The translations under genes were made by a program, and so were the position numbers. DNA of 64,000 bases from Spongospora subterranea f. sp. subterranea (Eukaryota > Endomyxa: Phytomyxea > Phytomyxea > Plasmodiophorida), in contig JAUGWO010000025.1 of NCBI GenBank assembly GCA_049724395.1, positions 33,981-97,980 of the forward strand. Reading direction: 5' to 3'. The notes under the pieces are model-generated. The model did no database searches and was not told where the DNA came from. It saw only the letters and a list, made by a program, of their open reading frames with translations. Below are positions 45,910 to 57,646 of the stretch, piece after piece. Every line of letters starts with the position of its first letter. Within the stretch, counting starts at the first letter, position 1.

Positions 45910-48390
45910 ATGCCTGGAATACGCAAAGATGAGGTAAGCAGTAAACGCTCTCGTAAAGCGTTGGACAACGACGATTTGGGAAAGAAGGAGTTGAAGAAGG
46001 CCAAGAAGGAAAAGTCCGGTGATAAATCGGAGAAGAAAGAGAAGAAATCAAGCAAGGAGAAATCCAGCGACAAGACCGAGAAAAAGGAGAAGAAGAAGGA
46101 GAAGAAGGAAAAGAAGGAGAAAAACGAGGAGGAGAAGGAAGAGAAGAAGAAGAGCAAACGCGCGAAAGCCGAGGAGGAAGTTGTGGAGTTGGTGAACCCC
46201 AATGCTGTGGCCAATTTCCGAATCAGCAAGGTCAACAGGGACGCGTTAGCTGCTAAAGGAATCACCGGTACATTTTCAATTAAATCCTATCCAACACCCG
46301 TTTTAGCATTGACGTTATCATATTTGTGCAGACCTGTTCCCTATCCAAACCAGCACATTCGACATTATATTCGAGGGAAAGGACATCATTGCCAGAGCCA
46401 AGACCGGATCGGGTAAAACCCTGGCGTTCGCGCTGCCCATCTGCGAGCAGCTCTTGGCGTCCGGTTCGCCCAGGACTGGCGTCTACGGGCGCGCCCCCCG
46501 TGTCATTGTCATCGCCCCGACTCGTGAATTGGCCAAACAGGTCGCCGTCGTCTTCCAATCCGTCAGCCAAGGTCTGGTCGTCACGACAGTATACGGTGGA
46601 GCGCCATACCAGCCCCAAGAAGCGGCCATGAGGAAAGGGATCGACATCCTCGTCGGAACTCCCGGACGGATCAACGACTTCCTCACCAAGAAGACCACGC
46701 TGAAACTGCACGAGCTCGACGTCGTGATCTTGGATGAGGTCAGTCCTTGATCTGGCGGATCAGTTTCCCCCATTGTATTCACACGGGAGCTTGTTCCCCA
46801 GGCCGACGAGATGTTGAACGATGGATTCGCCAAAGATATCGAGGCGATATTGGCGTCCATTGGCGATAGACATACCCAAAAGCTGTTGTTCTCGGCTACA
46901 ATTCCCGACTGGGTTAATCAAGTTGCCAAGAAGTATCTCCGACCCGACAAGGTTGTTCACCTGTTCCGTTGTCCCGTCGCCTTACTCGACCACTAACCTT
47001 CCGCGCAGATCGTCGTCGATCTCATTCAGAGTGCCATATCGACCAATCCCGATATCAGCCACTTCTCGATGCCCTGTTTTTGGACCGAGAAGGCCAAGGT
47101 CATCGCCGATTGTATTCGTGTCTATGGGCACGGTGGTCGCACGATCGTTTTCGCTCCAACCAAGAAAGAGTGCAATGAAATGGTTATGGATCCCCCGATT
47201 CAATTTGGACGCGCAAGTTCTTCATGGCGATATCGCTCAAACTCAGCGAGAATCGACACTAAAGGTATGTTTCTCGTTTGTGCCTTTCGTGGTCGCCATC
47301 TAATATCCCCAATTGGCGTTTAGGGCTTCCGTGATGGGAAATTCAAAGTCCTCGTCGCCACTGACGTTGCCGCTCGTGGTCTGGATATCTCAGGGGTCGA
47401 ACTCGTCCTGCAATCGGAGCCGCCTTCCGATCACGAGACATACGTGCATCGGTCGGGGCGTACTGGACGCGCTGGCCACAAAGGAATCTCAATCACTCTC
47501 TACAACCCGAAACATGTCTATTACATGCAGAATATTGAGAAGAAGGTGGCTCTTTCGTGCATCTCATTTTTGTTGTCGAAATCTAAATGGGGATGTTATT
47601 GATTTTCAGGCCCGAATCAAATTCCAGATTAAGGGGTGCCCCCAACAGTCAGATATGATTCACATCGCGATCGACTCGACAATCGAGAAAATACTGGGTT
47701 CGGTGGGATTAGCGCCATCCCCATCGATCGCCGCCGCTGTGGAGAGGCTGGTGTCGGCGGCAGGGTCGGCCGACGCCGCCCTGACCGCTTGTCTCGTGTC
47801 GCAATGCTCCCAGATCAATGGTCAGAACATCATGCAGGAGACGTCGCTCTTGACCGGCCAGGCCGATTATGTACGCCCCATCGTCCCTTAATCTGCCCCA
47901 CGCCCATCGCTAACCGCAAATAGGCCACAATCAGCATCGAATCCGCTCATGCGTTTTACTCTCCGACCCACGTTTTCAGCTGTCTGCGAAGGTATCTCAA
48001 CGATAATATTGTTGAGGCGGTTAAGAATATTCGTATGCGTGTCGATAACCAAGGAGCGGTTTGCGATGTCCCTGCCAGGTCAGTTTATCATCCGAATTGA
48101 TCTGCAGTTGTCTCCGTTCCCTCATCCCGTTGCCCATCAGTGCTCGGTCCGAAATCGCCAAATTGCCACCGTCGTCTGGCATTGTTTTAGCGAAATCGTT
48201 GCCCGATATCATCGAGAGGTCTGATGGTCCTCCTCCCAGCCGGCGGTTCGGTGGAGGCGGAGGCGGTGGCGGTGGAGCCCGTCGTGGTGGTTATGGTGGC
48301 GGCGGCAACGGTGGCGGTTACGGTGGTCGTGGCGGGTATGGTCGTGGCGGTGGTGGTGGTGGTGGTGGCTATGGCGGCGGCCGATGGTAA
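45910..48390 (+). CDS. DDX21: DDX21/DDX50-type nucleolar DEAD-box RNA helicase, multi-exon
   Basis: An ATP-dependent RNA helicase of the nucleolar RNA helicase II group, active in rRNA synthesis and processing. Start ATG at 45910. The N-tail is over 30% lysine/glutamate (repeated EKKEKKEK), as in DDX21. Motifs in order: Q motif LFPIQ (46325), I AKTGSGKT (46400), Ia APTRELAKQ, Ib GTPGR, II LDE/ADEM split by a 56-nt intron (46738/46801), [35 protein letters not shown] (47360), [12 protein letters not shown] (47450). After the core come [11 protein letters not shown] and a GUCT domain ([32 protein letters not shown]). The C-terminal 45 residues are Gly/Arg-rich ([10 protein letters not shown] type), a common RNA-binding tail. 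Stop TAA at about 48388. Seven or eight short introns. The GUCT domain separates it from other DEAD-box groups. Confidence 0.92.
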
Positions 48391-49380
48391 TCGTCCTCAT
48401 CATCTATCCCATCCTTCACGTAATACACTTTATTCCTATTTCCCTATTCTATTCTGGTTGAGGATCAGCTTCCCCCGCCCCCGAACGTTGCGGTTTTGAG
48501 ATTGCTATGCGACATCGTTGAAATCGCGACGCATCACTGTTCAGCTATAAAATCAAACTGCTGTTGATTGTGCAAAAGGGATTATTTACATTGTGTTATT
48601 CTCGATATGTTATGGGCTGTTCGTGATTTACTGCCCAAGACAGGTTGTGTTTCTTTACCGACGTCCCTCGACCGGACATGTGGTCGGACCTCAATCCTGC
48701 TACACCATGGCGCTATTCCATCCGCGTCACCATTGACATCGGAACAGGACACCACCTACTATTGACACCACTGATATTGCCTCATCGCACGATGAAAATT
48801 GTTCATTGGGCAATATTGCAGTCGTTGCATGTTTAGGGTTTCGATGCTCCAAAGTTATGGCAATATTCTGTATAATGATATTGGATAAATCATGTTTACC
48901 ATTGGATCAATTCACAATAGCACAATCGTCATGCCGTTGTAAGTTCTCAGGGCAATCGCGTGCGATTTGAATATTTCCGCTAACTCGAAAACGGCGCTGA
49001 CGAGTGGTGTAGTCGAGTAGGGCAACAAAAAAGAAAACCGCCAGCAGATTCATGGAGCGCTCTATCTTTGAGAGTTAGCCAGGTTCAATCCAAACACATG
49101 AAAGAGGACAGTGTTGACTTGGCGGCGACCCAATTTCGTCGGGTTTGCAAGCACCATTGAACAAAGTGTTGTTTTCGAAACGTATTCGTTCATATTGACA
49201 TAACGACGCTGGTCGTGGCGTCTGTCAACCCAGTCAAATATACATACTGGGGTGGGTAATTCGTTACAGACGTATGAACTTATGTACAGTACCTGTCACG
49301 CACTGCGGATGTCCGTCCGTGGTTAGTCCGTGTGTACGTGGATTCATGGACATTGTGAACCTAAAGTGTACCAGACTTGG
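48391..49380. other. Intergenic, no supported gene
   Basis: About 1 kb after the helicase stop. Open frames are under 70 codons and overlap one another. No RNA gene or repeat is apparent. A plus frame near 48640-48770 has proline/threonine-rich reading without family likeness. Confidence 0.4.
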
Positions 49381-49713
49381 GCACACAGGGATGCTACTGG
49401 AATCGGGGCAGCCATAACGGCGACAACTGCAGAGTAAGCAAAAGCATGCATGAACCACATGTTGCATGTGATAAAGCCGAAGCAGATGCTCCTGTCGGAC
49501 CTTCGTCATTGTGGGGCAGACGGGCCATTGGCCATGGTGAGATGGTGAGCAGGATCCTGAATGGCGCAGAATATCTGCCCCACAATGACGAAGGTCCGAC
49601 AGGAGCATCTGCTTCGGCTTTATCACATGCAACATGTGATTCATGCATGCTTCTGCTTACTCTGCAGTTGTCGCCGTTATGGCTGCCCCGATTCCTGTAG
49701 CATCCCTGTGTGC
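49381..49713. repeat. Foldback: 140-bp near-perfect inverted repeat with 53-bp loop
   Basis: Arm 49381-49520 (GCACACAGGGATGCTAC...GTGGGGCAGA) is the reverse complement of 49574-49713, with only three mismatches by eye (98% identity). The loop is 49521-49573. Match ends abruptly on both outer sides, and no flanking target duplication is obvious. Overlapping open frames on both strands are mirror images caused by the palindrome. Confidence 0.95.
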
Positions 49714-49910
49714 GTTTTCCACCAGGTCGCCGCACGACACCATCCAACCCAAACGGATGAGTTCACGGGGCGTGCACGAATCGGGTTGTATGAAATGTGC
49801 CTCGTCTTTGACGTCTATGAGATGGCGTTTACACTCGGATTGAAGCCCAGGTCTGGTACTGTAGGTTCACAATGTTGAGGTTTGAAGATTGGGTCTGGTA
49901 CTGTAGGTTT

Positions 49911-50549
49911 ATGACACTTTCTAGGGCGGTCGGTTGTAGAGAGCAACACATCAATTGCGCTTTTTCTTCACTTGTGATTTGGATCGATACGCGGAGGTCT
50001 GCCTCGTCCTCCAGTTGATCTTTGCGCACTGAAGGAACGCGCTGGTGTATTTCGCCCCGCCACCGTCAGCAGCTTAAATCTGCCGCCAAGTTGGACGCGC
50101 TCGCTGGCAAACGTGGACATTATCTAGTATGCCGCTCGCTCTTTAACGTCCTGATATATATTTGAAACACGGCGACGACGTCCTGCCCATCGCATTCTCC
50201 GGCTGCGCCAATCAGAGTCCCTACGAATGGCTGCGATGTTTACAGAACAAGGTTAACCCAAACAGTGTTCGATCCGCCGATATCATCGCTAGTGGGGCCA
50301 TAACACCGAGATTGAGCACGAACTCCCTGGCTACCTGTTTTCGCATGCGGCCAAAGTCGATAAGTTTAGAGCGATGCGTATTTCTACACTGTTTTCCAAG
50401 GAAATGTCTAACGGTTGCCGTTCCTTCAGTGTGCAAAGATCATCTGGAAGACGAGGCAGACCTCCGCGTATGGACGCCAACCACGAGCGAAGAAAGCGCG
50501 CAATTGATGTCTTCTTCCCTACAACCGGCCGCCCTAGAAAGTGTCATAA
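49911..50549. repeat. Second inverted repeat, arms of about 130 bp, 380-bp spacer
   Basis: 49911-50040 (ATGACACTTTCTAGGGCGG...GAAGGAACGC) is the diverged reverse complement of 50419-50549 (GTTCCTTCAGTGTGCAAAG...GTGTCATAA), about 85% alike. The outward peptide reading is conserved between arms: LEDEADLRV, TSEE, AQLM, then SLQP and ALESVIN. The spacer holds a plus frame reading PIAFSGCANQSPYEWL. Together (50162-50590) this could be a gene end with an inverted partial copy. Confidence 0.8.
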
Positions 50550-50590
50550 ATTGGGTTAACGGCAATATTTTCTACAACGCGTCCGCGTAA
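50162..50590 (+). CDS. Hypothetical open frame overlapping the inverted repeat
   Basis: Open for 142 codons to TAA at about 50588. Its first in-frame ATG only comes later, so it would be an internal or last exon. Composition (GDDVLPIAFSGCANQSPYEW, then EDEADLRVWTPTTSEESAQL) looks protein-like. The inverted arm at 49911-50040 preserves part of its reading, which argues that the shared segment was once coding. No family recognised. Confidence 0.3.
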   Translation: MKHGDDVLPIAFSGCANQSPYEWLRCLQNKVNPNSVRSADIIASGAITPRLSTNSLATCFRMRPKSISLERCVFLHCFPRKCLTVAVPSVCKDHLEDEADLRVWTPTTSEESAQLMSSSLQPAALESVINWVNGNIFYNASA

Positions 50591-51449
50591 ACAAACGCAG
50601 CTCTCGAGCCGTTGCTGTTTAAATGTGCCTTTGTACATCAGCATTACCCGAGTGCAATAATCGCCACAGCTCAAAGCTGTCAATATTAATAGCATTATTA
50701 CACTGAGGCTCGGAGCAAACTTTAACACACCGTATCAAGAAAGGTGAACAATGGCTCGACCTGTACCATTTCCACAATTGCTTGGCGGTGAGGAGGTCAA
50801 TTGTAACTGATGCATTGCTGGTATCCTTGCTGTCACTCTTATAAGTCGATGATTGTAGTGTAAAGGCTGATGCTTTGTTTTAATGTGGATAATAAATGCT
50901 ATTCTTGGGGATTTCACGGAAAGCACAATGGCTTTGCAATGTTTTACGCTCGTTAGAAGCCAGCCGTGAACTGTCGAACAAGTCATGATTTTGTAGTATT
51001 CGCGCTACAGACCCCCCCCCCCCCATTAGGATATTCCAACCAAGTTGATTGCCCCGCCAGATACGATCGTGATGCATTCGGCGGAGTTGGTCCAGCAAGT
51101 CAAAGAACTCACCGCATCGTCATGAATCAATGTTAGGATTGATCCGCGGTCCTCTCCTATACACGTGTCATAAGAGGTCCTGTATTCTGTTTGACTAATC
51201 TGCGGAGCACGGACCTCTCTGTCCTAACGCCGTAACGTTTGACGTTTCTCTCTGGCTATCCGATTCTCATAAGATATTACAACGTCCACTGCGTTTAAGG
51301 CGAACGCACAACATCGTGCGAGATAACGATTCTGCAGTGCTAATTGTCGCTGTTACTACAGCTGTATCGTTTTTAGTATCGAAGAACGTCGTAATTCCTA
51401 GTTGCCGTACACGGAATATTTGAGAATCATCTCCTTTGTAAGGAAGACG
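50591..51449. other. Intergenic; contains a 13-base C run
   Basis: No gene recognised. A homopolymer of 13 cytosines lies at 51012-51024, the longest such run in the window. The 3' half should hold the promoter of the large gene starting at 51450. Confidence 0.45.
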
Positions 51450-54400
51450 ATGATGTTGATCAAGGGAGCGATGGTGATCATGCTTGTGATCATGTGCCAA
51501 CCGGGGTCTTCACACGATCAGGGTCCTGCTCCCCTCTCCCACAGTGTCAAACAAGAGGATGAGGTCCTGTTCGTCTACCAGGTTGGACCAACGTGGCACA
51601 TTGACGCTGTGCAATGTTGATTGTCGTCTTTTTGTATAGGCTATTATGGACGTTATCAAACACATCAAGGTATTAATCAGTTTATTTCAGCGGTTCATGC
51701 CTAAGAAAACGTGTGGTTTGTCATCGTCATCGTCCGGTAAACTGATGTTGGTAACACCATCGAAGATTCCAAAGTTACTGCCTTCATCCACATCTCTAAA
51801 AATATCGCAATCATTTTCGGAATGGCAAAGTTCATTATTGTCGGAGTCTTCGGACACTCCGAAATTTTCAATCACACCAGCGTTTCAGACTTATGTCGAC
51901 AATCAGCTCAGATCTTCTAAAAACTTTGTAAGCTAATGAACGTGATGAATGGTTTGCCGTATTTGATCTTGAACCTTCAGATCAAGGAACTACACATGAT
52001 AACATCGACACGCGTTTCGTTCGCCACTGCGTTCATATCAATTTGGGGGGTCTTGTTCAACATTATGCATGTAAATTGAAGTTGATTGAGCAGGTAGAAG
52101 TGTTTTTTTAACATTGGTTACAGGATGGTCATGAGGAAAACGCCAGATCTCTGAGCACACTAAAGGTCCCTAAAGCGAGCTCGTTCGAAAATGCTAAGCC
52201 ATATTGTATCTTTTCGAAAAAAAAAGATTTGCGAAACTTTACACAAAAAGTATTATTCCATACTCTTTTTGAAATTTATGGTTTAACCCGGGTACAGTGT
52301 TTTTCCGAATTATCTAATCAGATCGAGAGTCTCGGCAAGCTGATTGGTACATTCACTGAACAAGTCCGGGTTGGTACTAGTCACCATTGATGACAGACGA
52401 CGCTTATTTTTGTTTTCGGCTTGTAGCCTGCTCCTGTTGATGAGGTAGACCAGGATGGCGATGCATCGATGAATGTCCAATTGAATGATCGAGATGATGC
52501 CTGTTCAACAGTACGCGGTTCTGCTCGCATGTCTTTTGATAATTTCATTTGATCCTTTCATTCTTTGTCTGTGCTTTTTTGTTTTTTGTTTGTTCACTAT
52601 GCCGTTAACAGTATATCAAACTCGTTCTGATTTTGAACTATTTAGATCTTATGGGGTAGGCCTGTCCCAAACAGTCCAACTCGACAGGTACGTCGACGAT
52701 CTACCGAGGGTTACAAATGTTTTAACCTTCCTATTAAGCTCAATGACCCTGTTGCATTCGATTTGTGTAATAACGTTGACGGGTCTTGTCAACTCAACAC
52801 CGCAACGAGTGATGTCAACTACAATGAATTCAATCAAGATTCTTCCATTATGGATTCAATGGTATCCAAAAATTCTGCCCGGATCTGGTAATTTGTCGTG
52901 TGAGAAATTCATTGTATCGTATAGGAGGCGAAGATGATGTTCGATGCGAAAGTGGTTGCCCACAGCGATAAAGCCAACCCAGAATCCTTTGACTCGTTAT
53001 CAAGTCATTCGGATTCCGTTCTCAGGCCCTGTAGGAAGCCTGATGTATCTTCATATGGTTCCTTAACGGGCCACAATTCTCGCGGTCTTGGATTGAGACT
53101 AGTAAAAAAGTATGAGGAGGAAATCGCCCTTCGGAAGCCAACTGTTTGTGAGGGAGATTTTGACCCGTCCCAAGCAAAGGTTGTTAATTCGAAAGAAATT
53201 TCTTCAATGAAAGCATGTGATGAACAATCGTTCGAGCGGAACCTCGCGGATCCTATATGGTTGCAGCAAGAGTTATTTCAGTTAAAACTCGATTATTTTA
53301 TCAAGCTTGACCAATGCGACAAGGATGCTCTTGAGCAATCTAATGAGTTAGCTAGAGTTAAGGCTTCTCATGAGGCTAAAATCGCGCTGGCCGAGGAACT
53401 ATCCACAAAGTTCAAGAAGTTAAAAAGCGATTACGATAACGAAGTTGCCCTCCGGGAGCAAGCTGTTCATGAGCAAGCCGTCCAACTGTCGCTATTACGG
53501 GATAATCATCAGAAAGAGGTCGCAGATCTAAGACAATGTCATCAAAGTTCCCTGGAGCAGGTGGAGAAAATGAGAGTGAATGATCTAGCGTCAATCCGAC
53601 AAAAACATGAGGCAGAGGTACAGAATGTGCGCAATGAATGCCAGAATTTGAGGCAATCTTTTGAAAATCAGCTGAAATTCTGTAAAATTCAAGTTGAAAG
53701 TGCTCGAAAACGGAAGTTGCCCAGAAAATTAAGAAGCATTGGTATGGAAAACACAAAAAATGAAATTGCACCTGACAAAAAAAGGCGTCTGGAAACAACC
53801 ATTGCTAAGACAGAGGCCACAGCGCAGAAACCAGTCGGTGTCAGCCAGGATAACAGTGGGGGCGATGGTGAAAGGAAATCAAAGATTGTGGATGCTGTTG
53901 TGGAGCAGGGCAAATCAAGGAGAATAATCCCATTCAATGCTAATCAACGTCAAGAAACAGAACATAGTATCGCCGATCGAGATTATGATGATGAATTCGC
54001 CATCAGGCTGTCGGAGAAAACAGGTGCAGCAAGTTTTCAGCCAAATCTTAAAAACATGTTGACGGCTGAAGTAAATGCAGGTAAACTTGGTGCCGATCCT
54101 AGTGAAGGCTTTTGCCCACAAGGTACTATTAATGATCAAGATCAGCGGAAATGCTGTGATAAGAATGACGACCATGATTATGATTGCGCATCCACAAAGG
54201 TGCATACAGATGTAGGGCACAAAATTGAACAAGGCGATATCAATTTTGTAATAGAGGACCGCAGAGATGGTAAACAAGTGGAGAATACCGTTTTAAGGGG
54301 CGATTGCGGGACTGATAGATCTACTGATGATTACGCCACGTTAAATACCTTGCGGGAAGAGGGCTTTCCCAGGGTATGTTACGAACCTCTTGCCAAGGAA

Positions 54401-56048
54401 CAACTCCAGAAATTTAATCAGTTCAAGGTCGACAATCATGGCGACGTTGAACTACGCAAAGCTATCAAGCTGTCCGAGGAAAAAAGCAACGTCCTACCTA
54501 AGCTAGCATGTGATAATGAAAAGGAAGGCGCCAATCAGGAGCCACCTGTTCATGAGGTAGCCATGGAAGCGTTTCAAAGGAGGGCGGTCGACGGACAAGT
54601 CGCTGCAGTGAAAACATCTGATGAACCAACTCCCCAGGAGACCCTCGAGGAACTTAAATGGTTACGTCAAGAACTTTTTGAGTTGAAAAACAATTATTTT
54701 TATAATCTTGCCCGACGCGACATTGATGCTCGTGACAAATCCATTGAATTAAGTAGAGTACAGGCCTCTTATGAGGCTAAAACCGCCATTGTTGGGGAAA
54801 TACTTATCAAGTTCAACAAGTTACTGAGCGAGGAAGCTGTTCATGAACAAGCCATGCAAGAAATTGTCGCAGATTTTATACAAGGTCATCAAAGTTTCCT
54901 CGAGCATGTGGGACAGGCTACAACAGAGGGCACAGCGCAAACTCTAGTTGGTGTCGAACAGCCGGACAATCAGGGTAATGATGATCTGAATCCAAAAAGT
55001 GTGAATACGGCTGTGGAGCAGGACAGAAAAGTAATCTCGCAGCATCTCGATGTTAATCAACATCAAGAGGCAGAATATAGTAACGCCTATCGACAGGATG
55101 ATAATGAATTCGCCGTCAAGTTGTTGGAGGAATCTAGTGGATCAGCTTTCTCGCCAAATACGAGGACAGGTAAATCTGTCAACGATCCTAAAAAAAACTC
55201 GTGCCTAGGAGGTATTACGAATAATCAAGAACATCGAAATCGCTGTGCTGAGGAAGACGATTATGATCGCGCATTTCAAACATCACAAAGTGAAATCACA
55301 GAAACCGTCACGCACGATATTGAAAAAACCAATACCATTTGTGTGGATGGCGGCTGTAGATATGGGGAACAAATTATGGAAGATAACGGCGGCCCTGTAA
55401 TGGTATCAGATGGCGATATGGCTCAATCTACAACAGGTAGATCAAGGGCCGAAAATTCGATCAATGTAAGAGCGCCACATGCCATTTTGTTTTAAGCTGA
55501 TGTGGTTTTGCGTAGGACGAATTAAAGGCGGTGCAACCGAACAGTGGTTTATCGATAACCAATCATTTTTTTGAACAAGGGCCTCATCCAGACACCGTCA
55601 ATGACATCACTATTATTCGAGGTGATCAAGAGGCTGAGATAGTTGCCATTGATGGGGATTTTCACCCGGGTGACACACTGAATCAAGACACCATCGGCAA
55701 TGTGAGACTCTCTCCTGAGCTCATGTCAGGAACTGGTAGCAATGGGGAAGTTGAACACGATATTTTGTCAAATCTGCGTGTAGCGACAGAACAAACCCCA
55801 ACCCCTGTTCCTTCTGAAAAAACACCCATTTCTCAACAAGCCGGTAAGTTGATCACGGTTTCGATTTCCATATGTAAATCTGATTCCCTTCATGTTGGTT
55901 AGGAAACGATAATTCCCCTAAGAAAGGGAGCGGATATGTTTTGGTCTGCTTCCTAGCATCCTCAGTATTTCTCATCTTCATGTGTTTAATCATGTTCTAT
56001 GCCAAGGTCTGTGTGTTTCATTGCTACTCTGTGAGAACGATCATCTAA
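51450..56048 (+). CDS. Very large unknown secretory/membrane coiled-coil protein with internal duplication
   Basis: Start ATG at 51450: MMLIKGAMVIMLVIMCQPGS is a signal peptide or anchor. Several small exons follow (SSSSSGKLMLVTPSKIPK; TRVSFATAFISIWGVLFNI, a second possible helix; FTQKVLFHTLFEIYG, then ELSNQIESLGKLIG). One giant exon (from about 52934) encodes about 850 residues of charged, helical sequence. A short intron at about 55466-55514 leads to an acidic segment (DELKAVQPNSGLSITNHF). After a 59-nt intron the last exon ends with one helix (YVLVCFLASSVFLIFMCLIM) and a short tail, TAA at 56046-56048. In the giant exon two modules repeat: QQELFQLKLDYF...ARVKASHEAK with DEFAIRLSEKTG, and RQELFELKNNYF...SRVQASYEAK with NEFAVKLLEESSG. 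About 1250 residues in total. I do not recognise the family. Signal at one end and tail helix at the other suggest an organelle or nuclear-envelope lumen role, which is inference. Confidence 0.65.
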
Positions 56049-57130
56049 TGTTCGCTATGATATTTCACAGCGCGCTTGATATCAGACCATGTGCCGTGAT
56101 CGAGACGTCACTTTAATATGTTAAATAATTTATCGTAGAAAATACAAACCACTAGTGAAATTTTTCTGGTCTTAGCTACGATGAAGAGCAAACTTTCGAA
56201 AAACTCAATACAACAAACTTCCACGAGGGGTTCGCAGTAACAATAAAATGTATTTCTAGCTCAGCAGCTGTGCGTTTTCGATAACGAGTTTTCTTCAAGA
56301 AATATTCAAGATCACGGGTGAATCCTTAAATCGCGACTCACAATCGAAACTTCGGTTCAAATGAACAATTGGCAGTTTAGTTATTCGTGACCGGAACGTA
56401 ATGGTTATCCTAGGCCCCCTCTAATACAGTTGGCACAACTCAATGGTGTTGAGAATCGTCTCAACATCAGTTATTGTTGAGTCAATTTCAAATCACCAGT
56501 TCGCTTTGAAAACTGTCGGAACTCAACAGAATCTTCAACTCCACGGTTCAGATTAGTGATTTTAGAAATATGTCAAGGGTGGTAAGTGTTTTCTTGCTGG
56601 TATTGGAGCTATGGATATGAATACCGAATGAGATGTGATTGTGGGAATGGCGCTGAACCTGGGCATACAATGGCAGACCTTATTGTTGGCAATACCTCAC
56701 GGTCGCCAAATCGACTATATCAACTATTGCCATTGATTGCGTTCGAATGGGGTAAACCGTCCGAAAGGCCAAGGTATGTCAAGGGCTTCGACCAATAGGG
56801 CGTTTGTTTTCACGCAACTTGACTTCTTCAAGAACATTTTTGGGTGAAAGGGACAGGAACAACACGGTGCATTGATAATTCGGAACAATCCGATGATGAC
56901 GACAGGTTAGCGAGGAAGAATCTAACGAAAAGGGAATCACAGGTACTCGCAGCGGCAGTGCACCACAAGCCGCTACAGAATATTGCACTAATAGAACATC
57001 TGAAGGGGACAGGTCAGCTCCAGGAAACGGAAACGTGTTTTGTCAGTCGATTGAACTGTGGTTTATCATGTTTCATTGATGGTGTCATGAGGCACTATAT
57101 TCACATGAATCGCTCTATTCCTCTTTGTAT
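56049..57130. other. Intergenic, no supported gene
   Basis: About 1.1 kb with short overlapping open frames (for example plus 56844-57308, which runs into repeat sequence). No RNA gene is recognised. Confidence 0.4.
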
Positions 57131-57500
57131 CCAATATCCATTGTCGCGAATATTATCATCAAGTGGACCGCCCTTCTCTTCTCATTTGATTGTCCTGCTC
57201 TCGATTAGTTATCAAGTGGCGCCCTCTATTCTTCTGTTTTCATGTCAATTGTTCTGTAATGATTGCCATTATTTTCTTCAAGTAAATCTCCCGATTCTTC
57301 TCTATTGATTGCCGATTGTCGCCATTATAATCATCAAGTGGATCACCCGATTCTTCCCTATTGATTGTCGATTGTCGCCATTATCATCATCAAGTGAAAA
57401 CCCCAATTCTTCTCTATTGATTGTCCATTGTCGCCATTATCATCATCAAGTGAAAACCCCAATTCTTCTCTATTGATTGTCGATTGTCGCCATTAAAAAA
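57131..57500. repeat. 56-bp tandem repeat interrupted by the MULE
   Basis: ATTGATTG starts recur at 57304, 57360, 57416 and 57472, exactly 56 bp apart. Each unit contains GTCGCCATTATCATCATCAA and CCAATTCTTCTCT or a variant. Looser copies reach back to about 57131. The array resumes right of the transposon (TGGATCACCCAATTCTTC, from 59779), so the transposon landed inside it. Confidence 0.9.
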
Positions 57501-57646
57501 GGCGTCGGGTCCGTGGACACCCCAAATTGGTCGGTGGACACCCCTGGTACGCATTTTCTTATAAATCACACACTTATACATTACAGTACCAGACGCCTTT
57601 ATTCAGAAACAGTACCTACTTCAATTAACAATTGTTCGGCAATCAC

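Noticed and set aside
45876-46265. Minus-strand frame rich in Phe/Ser over the helicase N-tail
   Set aside because: It is the complement of the lysine/glutamate-rich coding tail of the DDX21-like gene.
48209-48403. Minus-strand histidine-rich frame
   Set aside because: Mirror of the glycine/arginine-rich tail codons (GGN/CGN) of the helicase.
49264-49747. Long mirrored open frames on both strands
   Set aside because: Produced by the 140-bp palindrome; the same peptide appears on both strands.
51450-51720. Introns of about 21-24 nt in the first exons of the large gene
   Set aside because: Reading through keeps the frame (VLISLFQ), so the very short introns are unnecessary; one normal 60-nt intron explains the rest.
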